From Herbidospora daliensis (GTDB lineage Bacteria > Actinomycetota > Actinomycetes > Streptosporangiales > Streptosporangiaceae): a stretch of DNA of 64,000 nt. This document shows positions 7,599 through 19,500 of this stretch, in pieces. The first letter of the stretch is position 1. Each line of letters starts with the position of its first letter. Location of the stretch: positions 1 through 64,000 of the forward strand of contig NZ_BBXF01000008.1 of assembly GCF_001570585.1 (NCBI RefSeq), read 5' to 3'. Both the position numbers and the translations under genes were made by a program. The notes beneath the pieces were generated by a model. That model did not search any database and had not been told where the DNA came from. It saw only the letters and a list, made by a program, of their open reading frames with translations.

Positions 7599-10500
7599 AT
7601 GAGGCGGCCGATTCGGGGGCCGTCGATGGAGGGGATATTCCGCGTGCGCAGCGATGCTTCGATCCCGAGCTATGAACGACTCTTCGGAGAACTCGATCTA
7701 CGGACGGGAGATGAGGCGCGCTCGGTCTACTCGCCCGCGGCCTATCTGACCGACCTGCTCACGTTCCTGCAGGAGACCTTCCACGACGTCTCCCTGCTGG
7801 GCCGCCGTCCCGGCATCGGGAAGATCCGGCTCGACGAGGAGAACACCTCCACGACGGTGCCCTACCTCGACATCGTCAACGAGGTGCTGGAGGCGCTCGT
7901 CGGCGACGACCCCTACGTGCGGCTGACCGAGCTGAAGCACCCGCTCGCGCTGCCGTTCTCGCTCGACGCCGCCAGGTTCACCACCTACCTCCGCCACCTG
8001 GGCGTCGACCCCGTCGAGTTCTACCGGCTGTTCGCCGCCAAGGTCGACCGCGACCGGGTCGCCCGCGACTACCTGGGCCTGACCGGAGACGACGTCAAGG
8101 TCATCGCCACCCCGCGCGAGGACGCCGCCGGGCTGGCCGAGGCCTACGGGCTCGGCGACCAGCCGATCTCGGTCCTCTACGACGTCGAGCGGTTCCTGGA
8201 GGCCGCCTCGCTCACCGGCGCGGAGCTGACCGAGCTCCTCTACGGCGACCCCGATCTGGACCGTTCCCTCACCGGCACGTTCGTGCACCAGGGCGCCGTG
8301 GTCGAGGTCGCCGCCGACGGCCGGACGCTGGAGCTGCGCGGCGGCGGCGACCCGCCCGACGTCTGGTTCGACCGGGCCCACCGGTTCATCCGGTTGGCGA
8401 AGAAGACCGGCCTGTCGTTCACCGACCTCGACCGGGTCGTCGGCGCGTTCACCTCGACCCTCGAACGCGAGACGTTACGCGCGGTGGCCGCCGCCACCCA
8501 CCTCCACCGCACCCACGACGTCCCGTTCGACCTGGTCGAGACGCTGACCACCCGCACCCTCCCGGCCGAGGTCGGCGAGCGCCCCCGCCCGGCGGGCGAC
8601 ATCCTCGCCCCGCAGAACCGGACGTTCCGCCGCGAATTGGCACGTTCCATCGACATGGCCGAGTCGGAGCTGGTCGACACCGTCCGCCGGTTCCGCGACC
8701 GCTACGCCGGGCCGCTGGAGGAGAGCCCGTTCGACCGGGAGATCAGCCGCGCCTCGATCGTCGTCCTCCACCGGGTCGCCCGGCTGACCGGCCACCTCGG
8801 GCTCTCGGTCGCCGAACTGTTCGCGGTGCTGACCGCGCTGGAGAACGACCCCGCCATCGAGCGCCACTCGACCTTCCCGGTGCTGCCGGTGCTCGCGCCC
8901 ACCTCGGCCGACGTCTACCGCATGCTCGAACGCGACGACGACCCGGTCTCCTCGCTCTGGCTGGCCCAGACCCTCGTCGAGGTGGTCGGGTGGATGCGGA
9001 CGTGGGGCTTCGCGGGGGAGGACCTCACCGGCATCCTCGGCGAACCGGCCACGCCGGAGTCGGCGGCCGAGCAGGCCGAGGTCGTCGCCTCGATCGCCGA
9101 CCAGTTCGCGGCCGTCGCGCTGACCCCCGAGGTGTTCGTCTCCGACCGGTTCGACGAACGGGCCGCCCGGGTGATCCACGAGGCGCTGGCCGCCCGCCGC
9201 GACGGCGTGGTCTCCCCGCACGACCCGCGCCTGCTGCGGCTCGACCCGGCGGTCGTCGCCACCGCCGCCTACCGGGCGGTCGACGACCTCGGCGTGCTGG
9301 CGGCGGGCGACTTCGAAGGGCTGGGGCTGGCCGACCGGCTGACGTCCAAGATCTTCGCCAACCTGGTGATCCGGGGCGTGCTGCGGCCCGACGGGCTGCT
9401 CGCCACCGAAGACCTGCCCGAGCAGCTGACGCTCGCCGGCGACTTCGCCGTCCACCGCGACGAGCTGTTCGCCGTCATCGCCGGGCTCCAGGGGGCCTTC
9501 TACCCCTCCGACCTGGCGAGCGCGCTGCCGCAGCTGACCGAGGCCGAGCGGGCCGAGCTCTACGACAACCTGGTCCACAACGGCCACCTCGCCGACGAGG
9601 GCGACGTCACCGACCCCGACTTCTTCGCCGAGCCGGTCAACGTGACCGAGTTCCGGGTGAACGCGCCGCTCGACGACGTGGCCCCGGCCGTGCTCGCGCT
9701 GCTGCGCGACCGGGTGGCGGCCTTCCGCGCGGCCCGGATCGAGCTCGACCGCGCCGCGTTCGCCGAGCTCAGGCTGACCGCCGAGCAGCTCGACTCGCTC
9801 ACCCAGAGCCTGCGGTTCAACGGCTTCCTCGACGCCGACCTGTGCTTCACCGACAAGGCGGCGCTGGCCGTGCTCGACGTCGCCGACTTCGGGATCGCGC
9901 TGGAGTTCTATCCGGTCCGCCGGGTCGTCCTCGACGCGATCAAGGCGCAGCTGGCCGCCGTCAAGGCCGAGATGCACCTGGTCGCCCCCGACGACTTCGC
10001 CGCACTCGCCGACGCCGCTATGGCGGCCCGCGTGGTGGCGCGGCTGGAGGGGCCGATCACCCGGGGCGGGCGCATCCACGAGGAGCTGCGCGCCGAGCTC
10101 GACGACGCCGACGGCACCGTCGACCTGGGTGAGGGCTTCACCGCCGGAGACGGGGAGCTGGTCTTCGAGCGCATCGCGGCGCTGACCCGCGCCCAGGCCC
10201 CCTACCGGATCGACCTCGCCGCCCTGGCCGAGCTCGGCTTCGACGACGACGAGCGGCCCCGGCTGGTCGAGATGCTGGTCGAGGCCGGGCACCTGACGCC
10301 GTCGCTGGCCGTTCCCGAAGGCCGGATCGGCTACTTCCGGCAGATCACCAGCGCGCTCGACTTCACCCTGCCGGGCGTCGACGACTACGCCAAGGACGTC
10401 TTCTTCGTGTTGCACGCCACCGCGAAGGAGCAGCTGGCCGCCATCACCGAGATCGCGGCCACCCTCGGCGACCTCGCCGGCCGCCAGCACCGCACGCTGC

Positions 10501-13500
10501 TCAACGTGCTCCAGGACGTCTTCGGGGTGTCGTCGCAGGTCGTCGAGGCCATCGGCGCGGCGGTCGCGCCCGGCGCCCTCGACGTGCTGGTCGCCCCCGC
10601 GGCCGACGGGACGGCCGGGCCCGACTTCCGCCGGGTCTACCGGCGGCTGCGCCGTTTCGCCCGGCTGGCGGCCAAGCTCGGCCTCGACGTCGACGAGGTC
10701 GCCGTCGCCTTCCGCGACCAGGACCTGGCCGGGAAGTTCCCCGAGCCGCTCGCGCTGCCGCGTGGCGTCGACCGCTTCGACGCCCTGCTGAGCGGCCACG
10801 ACGGGCTGATCCACCTGTTCCGGGGCGCGTCCTACTGGACCTACTCCGCCGCCGGCCACGAGCTCGCCGACCAGCGGCCGAAGGCGCTCACCGAGTTGTC
10901 GCCCCGCTTCTCCGGGCTGACCGCGATCGACGCCGCGTTCACCCGCGACGGCGTCGACTGGCTGGTCGGCCGGGGCGACGACGGCAGGTCGCACGCCTTC
11001 ACCCGCGCGAAGGGCGAGAAACGCTGGGCCCCGAAGGCCCAGACCTGGGGCTCGGTGCGCAACGGCTTCACCGCCCCCAAGAAGATCGACGGCGCCTACG
11101 TCGACGCCGAGGGCCACACCCACCTGTTCACCGGCGACCAGTACCTGCGCTACTCGGCCGACGGCCCGTTCACCGTGGCCGACGAGGGCTTCCCGAGGTC
11201 GATCGCCGAGTGGTGGCAGGGCGAGACCCCGCTGCCCGAACGGTTCCGCGACGCCGTCGACGCCGTCTTCCACGGCCACGACGGCCGCACCCACGTCTTC
11301 TCCGGCGACCGCACCTTCGACGGCCGCCAGGAGCAGCCGATCACCGACCGCTGGGGCCGCGTCCGCAACACCTTCGACGGCGCGACCAGCGTCGACGCCG
11401 CCTACGCCGACGGCGAGGGCTACCTGCTGTTCGCCGGGAACCAGGTGGTCCGCTACACCGACAACCCCGAGAACGACGGGGTCCGGGTCGCCGACGGCTA
11501 CCCGCAGCGGATCGAGACCTGGTGGCCGGGCCTGCCGGTCAAGTTCGAGAGCGCCGTCGAGGCGGCGTTCGCGGCCGGCGACACCGTCCACCTGTTCAAG
11601 GACGGCCGGACCGTCGCGCTGCCCGGCGGCCAGATCCGGCCGACCGCCGAGGTCTGGGGCGTGCCGAACGAGGCGCTGCCCGGCGGCCGGGTCGACGCCG
11701 CGTTCGTCGGCCTCGACGGGAAGACCTACCTGTTCAGCGGCGACCGGTACATCCGCTACTCCTCGGCCGACTACTCGGTCGTCGACCCCGGCTACCCGAG
11801 GGCGATCGAGGGCGACTGGGGCGGGCTCGACCGGGTCGACGCCGCGTTCGTCATGGACGGCTCCGCCCACCTGTTCGGCCCGGTCGGCCTGATCCTCGAC
11901 CTGCCGGCCGACTACGAGGCCGAACTCGCCGACGGGAACTGCTCGCCCGCGCTGCGCCGCCGCCTCCAGGCCCACGGCGTCACCGTCGCCGCCACCGCCC
12001 CGGTCACCGGGGCCGCGCCGCAGTGGGAGGTGGGCGCCGAGGGCGGGATCCGGCTGACCATCCGCCGCGTCGGCGACCGCATCAAGGTGTACGGCGACGA
12101 CACCCCCTTCTACGTCCGCTACTCCACCCGCGACTACACCCGGCCCGACGAGGGCTACCCGAAGCCGCTGGCCGAGAACTGGCTGAACCTGCCCGACGCG
12201 TTCGGCTCGATCGACGCCGTCTTCACCGGCCGCGACAACGAGACCTGCCTGTTCAGCGGCGGAGACTTTGCCGTCTTCGACAACCGCCACCGCTGGTGGT
12301 CGGAGCCGAGGCCGCTGACCAGCAGGTGGGACAGCATCCCGTTCGAGACGGTCGACGCCGCGTTCGTCGGCAAGGACGGCAAGACCTACGTCTTCTCCGG
12401 CCCCGACTACGTGCGCTACTCCACCGCCGACTACACCGAGATCGACGACCGCTACCCGGCCACGACGGCCGGCTTCTGGGGCAACGTCGTCAACACCATC
12501 CAGCGCACCGGCCGGGTCGACGCGACGCTGGTCGTCGACGTGACCGAGAAGGCCGACGGGATCGAGTCGACGCACACCTACACCTATCTCTTCTCCGGCG
12601 CGCAGTACGTCCGCTACCGCGACCACGACTACGACCACGTCGAGTTCGGCTACCCGAAGGCGCTGTCGTCGCTGAAGTCGGAGCCCCGGCTGAAGGCGCT
12701 GACGGTCGAGCTCGACGGGGTCGACGCGGCGTTCGCCGACGGCCGGACCGTCTACCTGTTCCGGGGCGACCGGTGGCACGCGGTCTCCGACTCCCTCACC
12801 CGGTCGTACGAGCTCCCCGGCGTCACCGCCGCCTACGTCGACCACGGCTCGGTCATGGTGCAGACCTCGGCCGGGTGGCGGCGGCAGCACGCCCTCGAAG
12901 GGCCCGCGTCCGGCGCGGAGACCCGGCCGCTCGCGCTGCGGACCGTGCCGGCCGACTACCGCAGCGGCCTCGACGCCGTGCTGACCGGGGCCGACGGGAA
13001 CGTCTACCTGTTCAAGGGCCCGATGTGCTTCAACACCGCCATCGGCAAGGACTACCCGCTCGACGAGGAGTGGGGCCGTCCGCGCAACACGATCTACCAG
13101 GACAACGCCGTCGACGCCGCGTTCGTCGGCCGCGACGGGCGCACCTATCTCTTCTCCGGCGACCAGTTCGTCGTCTACGGCGACTCGCCCGACGTGATCG
13201 ACGGCGAGCCGAAGCCGATCGCCGACCACTGGGGCGGGCTGACCGGGGTGCGGCTGGCCTACTACCGCGACGGCAAGACGTACGTGTTCGAGCACCCCGA
13301 CGCCTCCGGCATGATGCGGCACCTCGTCTACTCCGGCGACGAGGGGGCGTACACCACCCCCGACCCGGGTTACCCGACGCTGACCGACGAGACGTTCTGG
13401 AAGGCGCCCGACGGGTTCCCGATGCCCGACGCGGTGCTGTTCGAGGGCGACACGATGGTGCTGCTCGCCGGGGAACGCTGCGTGCAGTTCAGCGAGGCGA

Positions 13501-16500
13501 CCGGGTTGTGGTCCTACCCCCGGCCGATCGAGCGGGTGTGGCGCGGCTTCTCGGTCGCGACCGGCGACCGGCTGCGGTCGGCGTTCACCGGGGCCGACGG
13601 GGCGACGTACTTCTTCTTCACCGAGACCTGGACCCGGTACGCCGACCGCGCCTTCTCCGCGCCGGAGGAGATCCGGGCCCGGTGGGGCCGGTCGGTCAAC
13701 CCGTTCGGCTCCCGCGTCGACGCCGCCGTGGTCTTCGGCGGGCACACCTACCTGTTCGGCGGGTCGCAGTACGTGCGCTACACCGGCACGGAGTATCGCC
13801 ACACCGACCCGGGCTACCCCAAGCCGATCTCGGTCGAGCTGCGCCGGGAGGCGGCGTTCGCCGGGCTGCCGGAGGCGTTCGAGGACGCCGTGCTGAACAC
13901 CCCCGTGGCGGCGGCGGTCGCCAACGGCCGCACCGCCCACCTCGTCGTCGGGAGCACCGTGTTCGCGGTGTCGACGGCCCTGACCGCGAGCTATCCGCTC
14001 GGGCTGCTCGGCCGGGTCCGCAACACCGTGGCCGACCGGCGGAAGGTCGACGCCGCGCTGGTGCGCGACCGGCACACCTACCTCTTCTCCGGCGACCAGT
14101 ACGTGCGCTACACCGGCGGCGACTACCTCTACGTCGACGAGGGCTTCCCGCGCACGATCGAGGCCGACTGGACCGGCCTGCCGCCCGAGTTCGGCGACGG
14201 GGTCGACGCCGCGTTCCTCCGGGAGGGCGTCGTGCACTTCTTCAAGGGCACGAGGTTCACCGCCGACGGCGTGCTCGGCGAGGTCGCCACCACGTTCGGG
14301 AGGATCCGCAACGACTTCGCCGACGGCTCGACCGTCGACGCGGCGTTCGTCACCCCGCGCGGCGAGCTCTACGTCTTCCGGGGCGGCCAGTACGTGCGCT
14401 ACTCCTCGGCCGACCTGAAGCACGCCGACGAGGGCTTCCCGCGGACGATCCGCGACGACTTCGGCGACCTGCCCCGCACCTTCGAAGACGGCGTCACCGG
14501 CGCGTTCACCCTGGGTGAGGCCACCTACCTCGTCCACGACCTGGAATACGTGCGCTACTCGGGCCGCCTCGACGTGGTCGACCGCACCTTCCCGCAGCTG
14601 TTCCGGCACCGGTGGTCCGACGCCGCCGACTACCGGCTGTCCGACGTCCACACGATCACCGAGTTCGCCGACCTGAGCCGCCGCCACGGCGGGCTCGCGG
14701 AACTGCTGGCCAAGGGCGCGGCGGAGCCGTACGAGAAGCTGGCCGAGATCTTCCCCTGGGACGTCGAGGAACTGCGCTGGGCCAAGCGCAACGCGGGCCT
14801 GATCACCGAGTTCCCCGTCGAGGACGAGCGTTTCGAGATCGAGTTCCTGCTCAAGCTGGTGCGCCTGTTCGCGGTCGCCGCCAAGACCGGGGCGGGGCCG
14901 TCCAAGCTCCACGGCGCGACCGCCGACACGCTGGAGGCGCTGCTGCCCGAGGCCGTCGCGCCCCTGGCGCACGGCGACCTCAACGTGCTCAGGCGCGACG
15001 CGCTGGTCCCGGCCGTGCTGCACCTGCACCCCGACCTCGCCACCGCCGCCCAGATCTACGAGCACGCCCTCATCGACGTCGAGATGGGCCGGGAGGGCGT
15101 CACCTCGCGGGTGCGGGAGGCCATCGCGGCCACCCAGCTCTACCTGCACCGCTACCTGCTCGACCTGGAGGAGCTCACCGCGGAGGAGGACGTCAAGCCG
15201 AAGCTGCGCAGCTGGTGGACGTGGCTGAAGAACTACCGGATCTGGGAGGCCAACCGGAAGGTCTTCCTCTACCCGGAGAACTACATCCGCCCCGAGCTGC
15301 GCGACACCAAGACCCCGGCGTTCAAGGAACTGGAGGACGACCTCCTCCAGGGCGAGATCACCGCCGACTCGGTGCAGCGGGCCTACAAGCGCTACCTCGA
15401 CGAGTACACCGAGGTCAGCCGCCTGGCCATCGCCGGCGCCTACGTCTACAAGGCCGACGACGACGCCGAGGGCACCCGCCAGCTGGTGCTGTTCGGCCGC
15501 ACCCGCACCGAACCGCGCCGGTGGTACTTCCGCGAGGCCGAGTTCCGCGACGGCGAACGCCTGTCGGCCAGCTGGGAGCCGTGGTCGCGCGTCGACGTGC
15601 AGATCGAGGCCGAGCAGGTGCACCCCGTGCACGCCTTCGGCCGGGTCTTCGTCTTCTGGACGGTCGTCGAGTCGGTCGCCCCCGAAGACACCGGCAAGAC
15701 CGTCCTCACCACCACGACCAAGGGTGACGAGCAGAACGTGTCGGCCCCGCCGCCCAAGAAGCGGGTGCGGGTCTGCTACTCCTTCCAGAACCTCAACCGC
15801 GAGTGGGTCGCCACCCAGACCCTCCCGCCCGGCGCCCTGCACGATGGCGTGATCGTCATCGAGGAGTTGTCGGTGCAGGCGTCGTCGACCGTGCCGGGCG
15901 CCGGCGTCCACGACTCGATCGTGGTCGCGGCCACCTACCGGGCCGGCGGGACGCAGTACACCCGCTCCCACGCCCTCACCCCCGAGCTGTACGCCATCCC
16001 GATCTCCGCGCCGACCCCGATGCCGCGCCTGATCGACCCCCGCAAGGTGTTCGCCGAGACGGTCGGCGGCGTGGTCCGGTTCAACATGCCGGCCGAGTCG
16101 ACCGACGGGCCGTGGTTCAGCGTCGACCACAAGGGCGGCAGCTTCCTGGTCCGCCCGATGATCGCCGACCCCGGCGAGGACGCGCCGGTCCTGGCGCTGA
16201 AGGAGAACAACCACCGGCTGCCCGGCCAGGGCGGCGACCGGACCGGCGCCGCGCAGTGGGCGAAGATCGACGCCGGGTTCCAGCTCGGCGACTCGCGCTA
16301 CTACTTCAACGGCGGCGACTTCGTCGTGATCAAGCCCACCGGCCCGGTCCGCACCACCACGGAGAAGATCGCCGACCGGTGGGGGAACGTCACGGACTCC
16401 GAACTGGCCCAGACCGGCCGGGTCGACGCGGTCCTGGTGCGCGGCGACCACCACTTCATCTTCACCGGTGCGGAGTACTACCGCTTCACCGGCCTGAACC

Positions 16501-19500
16501 GGATGGACCTCGGCTATCCGAAGGCCATCAGGACCAACCCCGACCAGCTGCCCACGTGGACCTCGGTCGACGCGGCGTTCACGATGGGCCGGACCGAGTA
16601 CTTCATCAACGGCTCCGACCTGGTCACCCGTGACCTCGACACCGGCGCGTTCTCCTCGGCCAAGGTGGCGGCGCGCTGGGGCGTCAAGCCGAGGGTGCTG
16701 GCCACCCTCACGCGGGGCACGACGCTCTTCCTGTTCTTCGGCACGACGTACGCGCGCTTCTCCGACGTCGCCAACACGGCCCCCGACAAGGACTATCCGC
16801 GCGACCTGGCGGGCAACCCCGACCAGCTGCCCACCGACCGCAAGATCCGGTCGGCGATCGACATGAACGGCACGCCCTACTACTTCGGCGACGACACCTA
16901 CACCGTCGGCGCCGACGCCACCGCCCGGCCGACCCGCCCGCTCGGCCGGATCTCCACCGGGCTCAACACCGGCGCCTCGGTCGACGCCGCCTACGTCGAC
17001 GTCCGCACCGACGGCACCTACCTCTACCTGGTCAGCGGCCTCGACCTGTTCCGCTACAAGGTGAGCGGGTCGGAGATCCCGGCCGTCGCCGACGCCGGCT
17101 ACCCCAAGACGCTGCCGCAGCGGATCGACGGCACCTTCCGGCGCGACGACCAGCGCTACGTCTTCGCCGGCGACTCCTACACGGTCATCCCCGCCGACCG
17201 GGAACTCACCGCGATCAAGGACTTCATCCCGATCGAGGGCAACTGGCGCTCGCTGCCGCCCGCCTTCGCCACCACCTACAACGGCATGATGGACGCCGAC
17301 GCCGAACTGCTGCTCTTCCTCGGCCCGAACTACCAGAGCAACCCGAAGGGCGGCGTGCTCCAGCGGCCCATCGAGTGGGCCTCGCTGAAGCACGAGATCG
17401 TCCGGCTCACCTCCAGCACCGCGTTCGAGCTCAACCGGCGGCTGCTGGTCGGCGGGGTGCCGGCGCTGCTCGCGCCGGAGACGCAGGAGATCGACGAACT
17501 GCCCGCCTTCAGTACGAAGACCTCCGGCTCCACCACCATCCAGGTGCAGCCCAACATCGACGGCGTGCCGGTGAGCAGCCACCTCGACTTCCAGAGCGCC
17601 AACGGCCGCTACTACTGGGAGATCTTCTTCCACGCGCCGATGCTCATCGCCCAGGCGCTCAACGCGGCCCAGCGCTTCGAGGACGCCAAACGCTGGTACG
17701 AGTACGTCTTCGACCCCACCGAGCCCGACCGCTACTGGCGCTTCCTGCCGTTCCTCGCGATCGACCTGCGGGCGCTCGTCGAAGGCTGCCGGATCGACCT
17801 GCGCAACCTGCCCGCCCAAGTCGGGGTCGACATGGCCCCGCTGCTGGCCGACCTCGAGACGCTGGCCCCGCTGTTCGACCACGCCCGCGCCTGCACCGAC
17901 GCCGACGAGACCCTCCTCGACGGCCTGGCCGCCCGCGCGGAGCCGTTCGCGGCCTACGACCGGCTCCGCGAGAAGGCCGGCATGATCGCCCGCCTGCGCC
18001 GCCAGTACGACCTCATGGGCGACCGGGGCGCGCTGCTGAAGAGCTACCTCGACGACCCGTTCGACCCCCACGCCATCGCCGCGCTGCGGCCCACCGCCTA
18101 CCGGCGGGCGGTCGTGATGGCGTACGTCGACAACCTGCTCGACTGGGGCGACCTGCTGTTCCGGCAGTACACGATGGAGTCGGTCGACGAGGCGCGGATG
18201 CTCTACATCCTCGCCCACGACCTGCTCGGCGACCGGCCGCAGGGCGTCGGGCGGCGGCACCTGCCCATCGCCCGCACCTACGAGGAGCTCGACCCGGCCG
18301 ACGAGAGCGACCCCTACGCCGAGCGCGTCACGGCGGGCGGCAGCCTGCTCGACGGCATGGGCGCCATCCACCGGGGCGTGGCCGACGGCTACTTCTTCAT
18401 CCCCGGCAACGCCGTGCTCGGCGAGTACTGGGACCGGGTCGAAGACCGGCTGCGCAAGATCAGGGCCTCGCTCGACATCCTCGGCGTCAGCCGCCCGCTG
18501 CCGCTGTTCGAGCCGCCCGCCGACGTGATGGCGCTGGTCAGAGGGGCCGCCGCCGGGCTCACCCCCGACCAGGTCGGCGCGGGCCTGGCGGGTCCGGTGC
18601 CGCACTACCGGTTCGGCTTCCTGCACCGCAAGGCGCAGGACCTCGTCGACCGGCTGCGCGCCTTCGGCGGCGAACTGCTCGGCGTGCTCGAACGCCGCGA
18701 CGGCGAGGAGCTGTCGATCCTGCAGAACAAGCAGGAGGCGAACATCCGGCAGATGAGCCGGGCCGTCCGCGAGGCGCAGGTCGAGATGGCCACCGAGTAC
18801 CTGTCGCAGATGGAGGCCGCCCGCGAGGCCGCCCTGGCGCGGCAGAAGTACTACGAGAAGCAGATCGCCGACGGGCTGACCTCGCTCCAGCGCTCGCAGC
18901 TCGACATCATGACGGCCGCCGCCGCCTCCCACCTGACGGGCGCGGGCCTGAAGGTCGGCGCGGTCATCGCGTACGCCGCGCCGCAGGTGCTGGCCGGTCC
19001 GTTCATCTTCGGCACGATGATCGGCGGCGAGCAGGTCGGCAAGGCCATGGAGACCGGCGCCGAGATCGCCGAGGCGCTCGGCGAGGGCCTCAGCGTGCTG
19101 GGCGAGCTCTACGGCGTGCGGGTCGAGCAGGAACGCCAGGAGGCCGACTGGAACTACCAGGTCATGCTGGCCAAGGCCGACCACCGCGAACTGGGCCACC
19201 AGGTCGCCTCGGCGCGGGCGCAGCTCGTCCAGGCCCAGCGCGACCTGGAGATCATCGACCAGGAGATCGCCGATCTCGACGCGGTCGCCACCTTCCTCAC
19301 CGGCAAGTTCACCAACGCCGAGCTCTACCAGTGGCAGGCCGGCCGGCTCGCCCAGATGTACTTCGCCAGCTACGGCCTCGCCCACGAGACCGCCAAGGCG
19401 GCCGAACGCGCCTACCAGTACGAACAGGGCGTGAGCGACTCCCACATCCAGCCGGTCTACTGGGAGAGCCGTCGCGCCGGCCTGCTCGCGGGCGAGGCCC

